In this document: one piece after another, positions 1 through 7,787 of the stretch
Layout: each line of letters starts with the position of its first letter
Position numbering within the stretch: position 1 is the first letter of the stretch
Assembly: GCF_018141165.1 (NCBI RefSeq)
Contig: NZ_CP058557.1
Span: 868,001-932,000, forward strand
Length of the DNA stretch: 64,000 nucleotides
DNA from: Alkaliphilus sp. B6464
GTDB lineage: Bacteria > Bacillota > Clostridia > Peptostreptococcales > Natronincolaceae
Direction of reading: 5' to 3'
Translations under genes and position numbers: made by a program
The notes under the pieces: model-generated
What the model was told of the DNA's origin: nothing
Databases searched by the model: none
What the model saw: only the letters and a program-made list of their open reading frames with translations

Positions 1-247
1 CTGCACTAGTTGCGATTACCAATATTTTTTCTGCTCCAAAATCTTTTGCTTTCTGAGTAAAATCATAAAGGGCTTCTATATTTCTACTCATTCCTTCTTC
101 GCTTATTAATTTATCTTTATCTACTGAGCTACCTATACGAGTTGGGTTTATATATTTTGATCTATTTATTATTTTTCCAGCTTCAACATTAGCTAATAGT
201 AGTCTCATAGAATTAGTTCCTATATCTATAGCAGCGTATTTATTCAT
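1..247 (-). CDS. Ppx/GppA family phosphatase, N-terminal part (runs off the window)
   Basis: The reverse strand from 247 downward encodes 82 residues beginning MNKYAAIDIGTNSMRLLLA, preceded by a GGAGAA-type ribosome binding site. The D-I-G-T-N-S signature is the phosphate-1 loop of the ASKHA fold in exopolyphosphatase/guanosine pentaphosphate phosphohydrolases, and the downstream segment ending IATSA is also typical. Family members hydrolyse inorganic polyphosphate or pppGpp in the cytosol. The gene is cut by the window edge, so the catalytic glutamate and C-terminal domain are not visible and Ppx cannot be told from GppA. It follows yabR in the same direction, but a terminator lies between them. 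Confidence 0.88.
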   Translation of the reverse strand, partial: MNKYAAIDIGTNSMRLLLANVEAGKIINRSKYINPTRIGSSVDKDKLISEEGMSRNIEALYDFTQKAKDFGAEKILVIATSA

Positions 248-286
248 AAATATTCTCCTTCCTAATTTATATCTTAAATGCTAAAA

Positions 287-307
287 AGCCAGGGGTTTCC
301 CCTGGCT
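287..307 (-). terminator. Rho-independent terminator after yabR
   Basis: A 9-bp GC-rich stem (AGCCAGGGG / CCCCTGGCT) with a 3-base loop is followed on the minus strand by TTTTT. It lies just past the yabR stop and separates yabR from the Ppx/GppA gene. Confidence 0.85.
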
Positions 308-314
308 GAATTTA

Positions 315-740
315 CTAGTCTCTTAATTTTTTACCACTATAGCCGTTCCCACGTCTACCGTCTTTACCCTTTGATTTGATTGAAGACATTTTTTCTTCGC
401 TATCCTTTAAAAACCTACTTAGTTTATCTTCAAAGGACATTACGGGTTGTTTTTCTGTAGGATTATTCCAATCCACTGTTGCAGGCTTTATGCTTTTCTT
501 CTTTGGTAAAGCTGCCTGTTTGATAGACAAGCTAATTTTACCATTGGATTCAATGGATAATACCTTTACTCTAACTTTTTGCTGGGTCTTTAAGTAGTCG
601 TGAATATTTTTTACATAGTCATCTGCTACTTCAGAAATATGAACCAGTCCTGTTTTTCCTTCTCCTAGATCAATAAAGGCACCGAAGTTTGTAATACCTG
701 AAACCGTGCCATCTAATATAGCTCCTACCTGTGCCGGCAT
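315..740 (-). CDS. yabR: S1-domain RNA-binding protein, YabR type
   Basis: About 141 residues. An S1 RNA-binding domain fills the N-terminal half (VGAILDGTVSGITNFGAF, then GLVHISEVAD), followed by a basic Lys/Arg/Gly-rich tail. I take the ATG at 740 (MPAQVGAI) rather than the upstream in-frame start at 761 because GGAGG lies immediately upstream of 740 at good spacing, inside the longer reading frame. YabR proteins are related to polynucleotide phosphorylase S1 domains and probably bind RNA or ribosomes; the precise role is not settled. It sits directly downstream of divIC, as in B. subtilis. Confidence 0.9.
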   Translation of the reverse strand: MPAQVGAILDGTVSGITNFGAFIDLGEGKTGLVHISEVADDYVKNIHDYLKTQQKVRVKVLSIESNGKISLSIKQAALPKKKSIKPATVDWNNPTEKQPVMSFEDKLSRFLKDSEEKMSSIKSKGKDGRRGNGYSGKKLRD

Positions 741-819
741 AAATATAAAATCCTCCTTCAAAATACGTGTATATTCGAAATATATTATATCATAGAGTTG
801 TTAAAAGGTATACACCTTT

Positions 820-1122
820 TTATTTAACTGCTTTTCCTAAATCTATAAAAATCATTTCATCCTTTTTTACCATCTTTAAATGCTCCCTGGCGATCTTCTC
901 TATATACTCATCTGTGTTGCTGTTTTCTATCTGATCATTAAGGGACTGAATATCTTTTTGTAACACTTCAAGGTTTCCTGTTAAGGCTTCTTCACGGGCA
1001 TTTAAATATTTCATCTCTTTATACTGATCATAAAAGGTAGAAGTTACATAGAAGATAGCAAAAGCAAGTATTACCCTAATTATAAGTTTGCTATAGTTTC
1101 TTCTCCTTTTAGATTTTGCCAT
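820..1122 (-). CDS. divIC: Septum formation initiator DivIC/FtsB
   Basis: About 100 residues from the ATG at 1122 (MAKSKRRRN), which has GGAGGAGG just upstream; the longer reading frame back to 1212 overlaps yabQ and is unlikely. A short basic cytoplasmic tail is followed by one membrane segment (about residues 12-30) and an extracytoplasmic coiled coil (about 35-70), then the usual conserved region EKIAREHLKMVKKDEMIFID. DivIC/FtsB pairs with FtsL and DivIB in the divisome. It lies between yabQ and yabR, the standard order. Confidence 0.92.
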   Translation of the reverse strand: MAKSKRRRNYSKLIIRVILAFAIFYVTSTFYDQYKEMKYLNAREEALTGNLEVLQKDIQSLNDQIENSNTDEYIEKIAREHLKMVKKDEMIFIDLGKAVK

Positions 1123-1141
1123 AAAGATGCCTCCTCCTATA

Positions 1142-1654
1142 TTATTTCTTTTTAAAGTATGTTGCAAGTGTTTTTTTAGTATCCTTAATAATGCTAGCTG
1201 GCAATCTTCCAACTCTTCTTGCTTTATAGTATACTGGTTTTGCCTTTGCTTTACAATAAGAACAAGGTCCTGTTATTAGACATAGTACGACATCGAATGG
1301 ATATTTAAGGACCTGATAAAGGTCATATATAAATTTTTTTGTAATTTTTAATAAAAATACTAAACTTCTTATTACTAATTTGCTTAATAAACCTTGATAA
1401 AAAATTGATCCAAGTATAAATCCTAAAAAGTTGTAAAAGCGTATCGCTCCTTGGTTACTAAATATGAGTACGTAAAATGCCACAATAGAAATAATGCACC
1501 AGAATATTAGATCCTGTATCATGGTAGCCATTTTTTTCGGTCGAAATAATCCTCTAAATATGCGATATATATCATACATAAACCCTATTAGTATACCTCC
1601 ATAGATAGTAGCAAGTAATATGTAGCTCTCCTGTAATATTGAATATATAGTCAA
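1142..1654 (-). CDS. yabQ: Spore cortex biosynthesis protein YabQ
   Basis: About 170 residues with an N-terminal membrane region (IYGGILIGFMYDIYR is the typical YabQ opening), further hydrophobic segments to about residue 125, and a basic C-terminal tail. YabQ is a mother-cell membrane protein of the forespore outer membrane needed for cortex formation in B. subtilis. The start is probably the TTG at 1654, since GGGGTGAT lies 4 bases upstream and matches the 16S tail; a further TTG at 1672 is in frame but has no clear binding site. It lies directly upstream of divIC. Confidence 0.9.
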   Translation of the reverse strand: MTIYSILQESYILLATIYGGILIGFMYDIYRIFRGLFRPKKMATMIQDLIFWCIISIVAFYVLIFSNQGAIRFYNFLGFILGSIFYQGLLSKLVIRSLVFLLKITKKFIYDLYQVLKYPFDVVLCLITGPCSYCKAKAKPVYYKARRVGRLPASIIKDTKKTLATYFKKK

Positions 1655-1786
1655 TTTTATCACCCCGAACAAGTTTATTTTACTTGATATATATATATTA
1701 TGTGACTACAACTTGTCAGGTGACAACAAAATTGCCCTATTGCTTTAGTAATGTTTCGTGTCGGGTTTAAGCTTCCTAAGCAATTT

Positions 1787-1820
1787 AAAATAACTATCAG
1801 GATTAACCTGATAGTTATTT
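1787..1820 (-). terminator. Stem-loop overlapping the yabP stop
   Basis: A 14-bp stem (AAATAACTATCAGG / CCTGATAGTTATTT) with a 5-base loop overlaps the yabP stop codon, followed on the minus strand by a short T run. It probably limits read-through from yabP into yabQ, which is unusual because these genes are often cotranscribed. Confidence 0.65.
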
Positions 1821-2114
1821 AAACATTTTTCCTAAAAATCCTGTTCCCTTTGCCCCAAAGCTTTCTCTATCACTATAGCCTAAGGAATACACTGTACCAC
1901 TAATAGATAAATTTCCATCCTCTATGCTTAGTTTATTAACATCCAGTTCTTCTCCTTTAATAGTTAATACTCCTGCTACGGTTTCTAGTATTATCATTTC
2001 ACTATTAAAGTTATTAACATGTTCTACACCTGAAACGCTAAGTTTTTCTCTGTTTTCTAATATTATACTATGGTTTCGCGTTTTATTCGCTCTTCGTTCT
2101 TCCAGGGCACTCAC
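1815..2114 (-). CDS. yabP: Sporulation protein YabP
   Basis: 99 residues of the YabP/YqfC family, recognisable by HSIILENREKLSVSGVEHV near the N-terminus and the LETVAGVLTIKGEEL segment. YabP is made in the mother cell and is needed for spore cortex assembly with YabQ. The start given is the GTG at 2114; a GGGAAG stretch abuts it, which is unusually close, so the true start is slightly uncertain. It sits between the SpoIID-like gene and yabQ. Confidence 0.92.
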   Translation of the reverse strand: MSALEERRANKTRNHSIILENREKLSVSGVEHVNNFNSEMIILETVAGVLTIKGEELDVNKLSIEDGNLSISGTVYSLGYSDRESFGAKGTGFLGKMFK

Positions 2115-2173
2115 CTTCCCATTCTTAGTCCTTTTACTTATTATTTATGAATGGAAACGGTAAATTAGAACAA

Positions 2174-3178
2174 CTACTCCCAAAGTTTAACTATTTGTAC
2201 ACCTTTAAAATAGTGCTTAATTATGTCTTCTGCCTTTTTACCATCTTTAGCCATCTTATAGGCACCCCATTGGCTCATACCTACTCCATGGCCATAGCCT
2301 GTGCCCTTCATAGTTACTTTATCTCCTTCTACTTTTATAGATTCTAGCTTAGTTGATTTCATTTTAGTACTATCTATCGCTAATCTAAATCTAGGTGCTT
2401 GTACTGTTTCATTTCCTATTTTTAATTCTGTAGCTCTACCTGAAGGTCCTTTTTTTACTATTTCTATACTATTAAAATCTCCTGGGGTTTTTCCTACTTT
2501 TTGCATAGCCTCATTTATTTGCCCCTTGGTAAATGTAGCTGTCCAGTTGGCATCCTCTGGTGGAGCTTCTGGAGAATCTGGGGATTTAACTACTTGAATA
2601 TAGGGGGGTTCTGCCTCTGTATATCCTAGTCCTTCTTTAGCAGTGGCTGTCTTTCCTCCAGCATGGGCATAAAACCATGACTTAACATACTTACCATCAT
2701 ATAATAGCACTTGTCCCCTAGTATTTGAAACAGCTTTTATTATTCTTTCATTTATTTCTTTCGAATTCCAAGCCTGAGCTTCTTCTATATCTGTGGAAAC
2801 ATGAGCACCTTTATATTTAGATTCTCCCTTTTCTGTAATAAACTCCATAACGAAGGTTCTTGCTAATATAGCTTGAGCTTCTAAAGCCTCCTCTGGAAAA
2901 TCATTACTCATTTCTCCAGCCAGTACTCCAACAACATAGTCTTCAAATTTCATTTCATTAATTTTTTGGCCCTCAGTAAGATATACTTTAAGTCGAGGTT
3001 CTTTTCCTTCACCTTGACTAATGGACTCAGGAATAGGAGGTTTCTTAATATTCTTTTCTTCTACTTTCTTAGGCACTATTCCCTTTTCTCCTGGCCTTTT
3101 TGCTGGTTGACATGCAACAACTGAAACTATAAGTAATAAAACAGCTAATGCCAAACTTAATCTTTTATATATTTGCAT
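2174..3178 (-). CDS. SpoIID/LytB-domain lipoprotein
   Basis: 334 residues from the ATG at 3178, which has AAGGAGGA upstream. The N-terminus has a lipoprotein signal (hydrophobic core then SVVAC), so it is probably anchored outside the membrane. The SpoIID domain starts at about residue 70: FEDYVVGVLAGEMSNDFPEEALEAQAI contains the catalytic-type glutamate, and the C-terminus has GTGYGHGVGMSQWGA. SpoIID family enzymes are lytic transglycosylases acting on denuded peptidoglycan strands. Being in the yabP-rqcP interval rather than next to spoIIQ, it is more likely a SpoIID-like paralogue than the engulfment enzyme itself. Confidence 0.88.
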   Translation of the reverse strand: MQIYKRLSLALAVLLLIVSVVACQPAKRPGEKGIVPKKVEEKNIKKPPIPESISQGEGKEPRLKVYLTEGQKINEMKFEDYVVGVLAGEMSNDFPEEALEAQAILARTFVMEFITEKGESKYKGAHVSTDIEEAQAWNSKEINERIIKAVSNTRGQVLLYDGKYVKSWFYAHAGGKTATAKEGLGYTEAEPPYIQVVKSPDSPEAPPEDANWTATFTKGQINEAMQKVGKTPGDFNSIEIVKKGPSGRATELKIGNETVQAPRFRLAIDSTKMKSTKLESIKVEGDKVTMKGTGYGHGVGMSQWGAYKMAKDGKKAEDIIKHYFKGVQIVKLWE

Positions 3179-3262
3179 ATAAATCCTCCTTAACATTTAC
3201 TATATGGTTAGTATGTTGCGAGGAATCTATATATATACAAACTTACTACTTTTTAAAAAAAT

Positions 3263-3505
3263 TTAATCGATAATAACAAACATTTCCTTAGATGAGTCCT
3301 TGGTTACATGTTCAGCAATATTAGTAATCTCTGCCTTTAAAGTTTTATCTCCGAATCTAATTTCAATGATGTCTCCTACCTCAACCTCTACACTAGGCTT
3401 AGCTACTTTACCGTTAATAGATACTCTGCCACCTTCGCAGGCCTCTTTAGCTATGGTTCTTCGTTTAATAATCCTCGAGTTTTTTAAATACTTATCTAAT
3501 CTCAT
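3263..3505 (-). CDS. rqcP: S4-domain ribosome quality control factor RqcP (YabO/Hsp15-like)
   Basis: 80 residues consisting of one S4 RNA-binding domain: MRLDKYLKNSRIIKRRTIA and GGRVSINGKVAKPS are diagnostic. In B. subtilis RqcP (formerly YabO) works with RqcH to add alanine tails to nascent chains on obstructed 50S subunits. The position between hup/yabN and yabP is the usual one. It lacks the basic C-terminal extension of E. coli Hsp15. Confidence 0.93.
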   Translation of the reverse strand: MRLDKYLKNSRIIKRRTIAKEACEGGRVSINGKVAKPSVEVEVGDIIEIRFGDKTLKAEITNIAEHVTKDSSKEMFVIID

Positions 3506-3616
3506 TTAATATTTTCTCCTTTATACGATTTTTCTATTATAAGTATTATATATATTAAGCGATAAATATACAACAGAACATGATTTTCTATAATTCTAAA
3601 ATAATTTAATAATACA

Positions 3617-3660
3617 AAAGCAACCTCCGTAACAATAAAGTATTGTTACGAGGTTGCTTA
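3617..3660 (-). terminator. Terminator downstream of hup
   Basis: A long stem (AAGCAACCTC-GTAACAATA paired with TATTGTTAC-GAGGTTGCTT, loop AAG) lies 70 bases past the hup stop; on the minus strand it is followed by TTTTG. It isolates hup from rqcP. Confidence 0.75.
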
Positions 3661-3731
3661 GCACACGTTTTCTTTCACTATATGTATAATATGTAAAGTT
3701 AGCAGCGTGTATGTATTATCTTTGCTTTAAC

Positions 3732-4010
3732 TTATTTGTTCATTTGCTCTTTAAGAGTTTTTCCTGCTTTAAATACAGGTGCTTTTGAAGCTGGGATTTC
3801 TATGATTTGCTCTGGGTTTCTTGGGTTTCTTCCTTGTCTTGGTTTTCTTTCTCTAACTTCGAATGTACCAAAACCTACTAGTTGTACTTTATCTCCAGAT
3901 GCTAATGCCTCTTCTACACTTTCCATAAATGCATTTAAAGCAAGTTCTGTATCTTTCTTTGTTAATTGAGCTTTCTCTGCCATTTTAGCAACTAATTCAG
4001 CTTTATTCAT
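3732..4010 (-). CDS. hup: DNA-binding protein HU
   Basis: 92 residues, full length for HU. The family signature is intact: VGFGTFEVRERKPRQGRNPR, preceding the PEQIIEIPASKAPVFKAGK segment. HU binds and bends DNA non-specifically as a dimer and compacts the nucleoid. AAGGAGGAATT lies 6-10 bases before the ATG. It is flanked by yabN upstream and its own terminator downstream. Confidence 0.97.
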   Translation of the reverse strand: MNKAELVAKMAEKAQLTKKDTELALNAFMESVEEALASGDKVQLVGFGTFEVRERKPRQGRNPRNPEQIIEIPASKAPVFKAGKTLKEQMNK

Positions 4011-4140
4011 TTGTAATTCCTCCTTAATTTTATAATACGTATAGTTTTATTCTATCTTAATTTTAAAATTCCTTCTTTTTTGTTGAATTACCATCATTTT
4101 TTTGAAAAAAACCTTAGATCACTACCATTTTATCTGTTTT

Positions 4141-5211
4141 TTATTTGTTTTTCATATGTTTTTCCTTCATCTTTTGCTCTGCCCATATTTTTGCAACATC
4201 TTCTACAGTATCTGCACTTTGTCCGCCAAAAACATGGGGGTGCCTAAAGATCAATTTTTCACATATTCCTCGAATCACATCCTCTATTTGAAATGCTCCT
4301 CTTTCCTTGGCTATTTGACTATGAAAAATTACCTGCAAAAGCACATCCCCTAGCTCTTCTTCTAAAGAACTATCGTCTTCTTCGTCTATAGCTTCTAATA
4401 CTTCATTGCTTTCTTCTATTAAATAAGGCTTTAGGCTTTGATGTGTCTGCTTTATATCCCAAGGGCATCCCTCTTTACTTCTTAATCTTTCCATTATTTG
4501 TACTAAATTATTCATATTGTAATATTTTTTTTCGCAGTTTTCAACCTTTTTTATAAAAATAGTTGTCAAATAGTCTATCCAGTCTAGTCTATCCAGTTCA
4601 AAAAGGGGAATTTTTACTATTTTTTGTAAATTAGGTACTCCCGCGGCCTTTACAACATATATCTCTTGCTCGTCATCATAATGGTTCATTAACTTTAGTT
4701 TTATTTCTGATGCGATAAAAGGATCATATACTTGTGTAATTATATTATCTATATTAGGATCTGGCTTTTGCTTGTCAAGCTGAAGCCCATCTATTAATTG
4801 AAACCCATCTACAGGATCTATTTCTAATGCCATAAACATAGCATCTACAAAGCTCATAGCGGGATATACTACTCTTTCTATTCCTTCCCTTTTACAACCT
4901 TCTACAATAAGCTGTACTGTACTTTCTGCCACGTAGGGATGTCCTGGTACTGCATATAGTATATCTCCTTTTTTAGCTTCTTCTAGTACGCTACTAGCTA
5001 TGTGCTCGTAAACTTCCTGAAAGTCCTCGTATTTATTATAAGCATAATCAAATGTTTTGAAGTTTATACCTTCTTGCTTTAAATATGAAACTACTGGATG
5101 CTTTTCTGTACGCAAATATATATTATTATGTTTTTTCATTGCTTCATATATAGCTATAGTTAAGTGTTCTTCTCCACCTGGACCTAATCCTACTATTGTA
5201 ATTTTGCCCAT
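4141..5211 (-). CDS. YabN/MazG-type protein with a tetrapyrrole-methylase domain and only one MazG domain
   Basis: 356 residues. The N-terminus (about 1-220) is a tetrapyrrole methylase-like (YabN_N) domain with ITIVGLGPGGEEHLT and AVPGHPYVAEST. One MazG NTP pyrophosphohydrolase domain follows at about 238-345, containing EGCPWD-(I/K)-QTH, the EESNE metal-binding motif and the EELGD motif. Family proteins are usually near 480-490 residues with two MazG domains; here the frame stops right after the first (KIWAEQKMKEK) and only 130 bases separate it from hup, so the second domain is missing. In E. coli MazG the C-terminal copy does most NTP hydrolysis, so activity may be altered. The stop could also be a sequence error or decay. 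Confidence 0.87.
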   Translation of the reverse strand: MGKITIVGLGPGGEEHLTIAIYEAMKKHNNIYLRTEKHPVVSYLKQEGINFKTFDYAYNKYEDFQEVYEHIASSVLEEAKKGDILYAVPGHPYVAESTVQLIVEGCKREGIERVVYPAMSFVDAMFMALEIDPVDGFQLIDGLQLDKQKPDPNIDNIITQVYDPFIASEIKLKLMNHYDDEQEIYVVKAAGVPNLQKIVKIPLFELDRLDWIDYLTTIFIKKVENCEKKYYNMNNLVQIMERLRSKEGCPWDIKQTHQSLKPYLIEESNEVLEAIDEEDDSSLEEELGDVLLQVIFHSQIAKERGAFQIEDVIRGICEKLIFRHPHVFGGQSADTVEDVAKIWAEQKMKEKHMKNK

Positions 5212-5280
5212 GTTAACCCTCTCTTCTTTTATTACTTTTGAATACCTTTACTAAGATAGTAAATTTTTAAATTTAAAAGC

Positions 5281-6879
5281 CTATTTAAGCAACTTAGCTT
5301 TTCTAAGAACCTTAGCCAACTTATCTCCTTTAGGTAAAAGAGCAAAGTCCTCTTCTACAATTGTTCCCGTAATAAGAAGCATTAATCCGTAAATTGTACC
5401 ACCTACAGCAATGGAAATAGCAGTAGATAGAGTGTTTCCTAGTATAGGATATATAAGGCTGTAGGCTAAATACACAACTACACCCATAATACCTACAGAA
5501 ATAATAGGCTTTAAGGCAAATTGGACAAATTCAAACTTAACCTTTGTATACTTTTTAACCGCAATAAAGTTTAATATAGTTGCAACTGTGTAAGCAGTTA
5601 CTGTTCCTAAAGCCGCACCTTTTACATTCAGCCAAGGAATACCTGCTAGAGTATAAGTTACAACTAGCTTTAAAAGAGCACCAATCAGAAGATTACGAAC
5701 AGGGATTTCTGGCTTACCAACACCCTGCAATATGCCAGTTAATGTTTGCACCAATGATAATGATAATGTTGCAAAGGATAAAAATAATAAAACTTGTCCG
5801 GCAGAAGCAGGCTCTTTAGGGAAAAGCATAGTCATAATTGGAGTTGATAGTACAGCTAATCCTACAAAAGATGGAAGTCCAATTAGTAAAGATACACGAA
5901 ATGCTGATTTTATATCACTTTGTACAGACTCAATCTCATTTTTAACCATAGATTCTGCAATAACTGGTACAATACTCATTGATAATGCCGCAGTTAACAC
6001 TGGCGGAAGTTGAATTAATGTAACAGCCATACCAGTTAGCTGACCAAAAAGACTATTTGCTTGCTCATAGCTAAAGCCAATAGCTTGAAGTCTTCTTAGT
6101 ACAACCATAGAGTCTATCATATTGATTAAAGGCAGCACAGCTGCTCCTGTAGTAATAGGAAGTGCAATTTTTAATAAATCTTTGGTTATTGTACCTACAG
6201 ATTCTTCTTCATATTGTTCTATAGGTTGAAATTCTGAAAAGATCTTATTCTTTTGCCTAAGATATATAATGATCATAGTTATTAATCCCGCGATACCTCC
6301 AGCAGTAGCTCCAAAGGAAGCACCAGCCGCTGCATATTCAGTTCCACGACTTAATAGGAAAGTAGCTAAACCTAAACCTAGTACTACCCTTCCTATCTGC
6401 TCTATTACTTGCGAAACAGCAGTAGGAGTCATATCTTTCAGCCCTTGAAAATAGCCTCTATATGCTGCCATCAATGGTATAAATAATAGGGCTGGGGCTA
6501 GTGCAAGTACAGAATAATATGAGCTTGGGCTTTTAATAAAGTAATCAACTAAAAAGCGTGCACCTAGGCCTAAAACCAAGAAGCTTACTAGACCTAACAC
6601 AGCTAAAATGCCGAAGGAAACTTGAAAAACTCTATGGCCTCCTCTTATATTCCCTTTAGCTCTTTTTTCTGAAACTAGCTTTGAGATTGCCGTTGGAAAG
6701 CCTGCTGCTGAAAATGATAATAAAAATGTATATATAGGATATGCCACCTGGTAATACCCTACACCTTCTGAACCTATAATATTTACAAGTGGTATTCTAA
6801 AAAATGCTCCTACTATTTTAACTAAAATTCCAGCCATCCCCAAAATAAATGCACCTTTTAGAAAGGTATCTTTTTTCAT
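5281..6879 (-). CDS. spoVB: Stage V sporulation protein B / MurJ-like lipid flippase
   Basis: 532 residues with 14 predicted membrane segments, a polysaccharide biosynthesis/MOP-superfamily transporter. The start MKKDTFLKGAFILGMAGILV with AGGAGGAAAAAGG upstream is typical of the SpoVB/YabM group. Members move lipid-linked cell wall or polysaccharide precursors across the membrane; SpoVB is required for cortex synthesis. Being next to spoVT and yabN, as in YabM of B. subtilis, it could be YabM-like rather than SpoVB proper; the two cannot be separated by eye. Confidence 0.85.
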   Translation of the reverse strand: MKKDTFLKGAFILGMAGILVKIVGAFFRIPLVNIIGSEGVGYYQVAYPIYTFLLSFSAAGFPTAISKLVSEKRAKGNIRGGHRVFQVSFGILAVLGLVSFLVLGLGARFLVDYFIKSPSSYYSVLALAPALLFIPLMAAYRGYFQGLKDMTPTAVSQVIEQIGRVVLGLGLATFLLSRGTEYAAAGASFGATAGGIAGLITMIIIYLRQKNKIFSEFQPIEQYEEESVGTITKDLLKIALPITTGAAVLPLINMIDSMVVLRRLQAIGFSYEQANSLFGQLTGMAVTLIQLPPVLTAALSMSIVPVIAESMVKNEIESVQSDIKSAFRVSLLIGLPSFVGLAVLSTPIMTMLFPKEPASAGQVLLFLSFATLSLSLVQTLTGILQGVGKPEIPVRNLLIGALLKLVVTYTLAGIPWLNVKGAALGTVTAYTVATILNFIAVKKYTKVKFEFVQFALKPIISVGIMGVVVYLAYSLIYPILGNTLSTAISIAVGGTIYGLMLLITGTIVEEDFALLPKGDKLAKVLRKAKLLK

Positions 6880-6947
6880 CCTTTTTCCTCCTAATTCCAG
6901 CTAACTATACATTTCACTAACAATAAAAAATTATCAACTATAGAAAA

Positions 6948-6970
6948 CCTCGTCTTTAATATTGACGAGG
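6948..6970 (-). terminator. Second terminator after spoVT
   Basis: A 7-bp stem (CCTCGTC / GACGAGG) with a 9-base loop is followed on the minus strand by TTTTC. It lies between spoVT and spoVB, about 110 bases beyond a stronger terminator. Confidence 0.6.
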
Positions 6971-7063
6971 TACACTATTTATTATACTACAGTATTTTTA
7001 TACTACAACAAAAGTATTATTACAGTTTGATAAAATTATTATTATATTATAGCAAAAAAATCA

Positions 7064-7085
7064 TCCCCTGGGAAGAACCAGGGGA
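7064..7085 (-). terminator. Terminator after spoVT
   Basis: An 8-bp stem (TCCCCTGG / CCAGGGGA) with a 6-base loop, followed on the minus strand by seven T residues, 10 bases past the spoVT stop. Confidence 0.85.
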
Positions 7086-7095
7086 CTTGTCTTTA

Positions 7096-7644
7096 TTATT
7101 CCATTTGTTTGGATAGAAAAGCAGCAGCTGTTGTAGCTATTTTCTTCTCAACTTCTCCCATAGTTACCCCTTTATCCTTAGAGCATAATATAACAGTGCC
7201 TATAGGGTCGCCATGGGTAACAATTGGTGCTATAACTTGTGCAGTATATTTTCCTTCGTCGGTCTCATCTATTGCAAAGGTTATCATTCTATCACCTTGA
7301 TTAGCAACAAATGCTTCTCTTTCTTCCATAATTTTTTCCAAAGATTTACTAACTCTTTTTTCTAAGTAATCTTTTTTTGATACACCGGACACAGCAATAA
7401 TTGTATCTCTATCAGTTATTATGGCATTATGTTGTAATGCTTCATGAAGGGATTCGGCATATTCTGTGGCAAATTCGCTTAACTCTCCAATTGGGGAATA
7501 TTTCTTTAAAATTACTTCCCCATCCCTCCCAGTAAAAATTTCTAGAGGGTCACCTTCTCGAATTCTAAGTGTTCTTCTAATTTCCTTAGGAATAACCACT
7601 CTTCCCAAATCATCTATTCTTCTTACTATACCAGTTGCTTTCAA
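7096..7644 (-). CDS. spoVT: Stage V sporulation transcription regulator SpoVT
   Basis: 182 residues. The N-terminal swapped-hairpin AbrB domain (MKATGIVRRIDDLGRVVIPK, EIRRTLRIREGDPLEIF) is followed by a GAF-like domain from about residue 55 to the end, the SpoVT arrangement. It regulates forespore sigma-G genes in B. subtilis. It lies between prsA and spoVB with two terminators behind it, so it is a single transcription unit. Confidence 0.95.
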   Translation of the reverse strand: MKATGIVRRIDDLGRVVIPKEIRRTLRIREGDPLEIFTGRDGEVILKKYSPIGELSEFATEYAESLHEALQHNAIITDRDTIIAVSGVSKKDYLEKRVSKSLEKIMEEREAFVANQGDRMITFAIDETDEGKYTAQVIAPIVTHGDPIGTVILCSKDKGVTMGEVEKKIATTAAAFLSKQME

Positions 7645-7692
7645 TATAACTCCCTCCTAAGTTTAAGTAAAATATATCCTGTAGTAATACTA

Positions 7693-7721
7693 TTATTTTA
7701 CCAATAGTGGTTTTTTATTCA
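7693..7721 (-). promoter_or_regulatory. Possible sigma-G-like promoter of spoVT
   Basis: On the minus strand TGAATA (7716-7721) is followed after 16 bases by AAAATAA (7693-7699), resembling the sigma-G -35 and -10 elements but one base tight in spacing. In B. subtilis spoVT is transcribed by sigma-G. The match is weak in this AT-rich region. Confidence 0.3.
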
Positions 7722-7746
7722 TAAGATGAAAGTTTTTAAAAAAATA

Positions 7747-7777
7747 TCCCCTTATTACTTTTTTTGTAATAAGGGGA
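7747..7777 (-). terminator. Terminator of the mfd-prsA unit
   Basis: A 12-bp stem (TCCCCTTATTAC / GTAATAAGGGGA) with a T-only loop, followed by a T-rich stretch, 11 bases past the stop of the PrsA-like gene. Confidence 0.8.
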
Positions 7778-7787
7778 TTACTATTTA

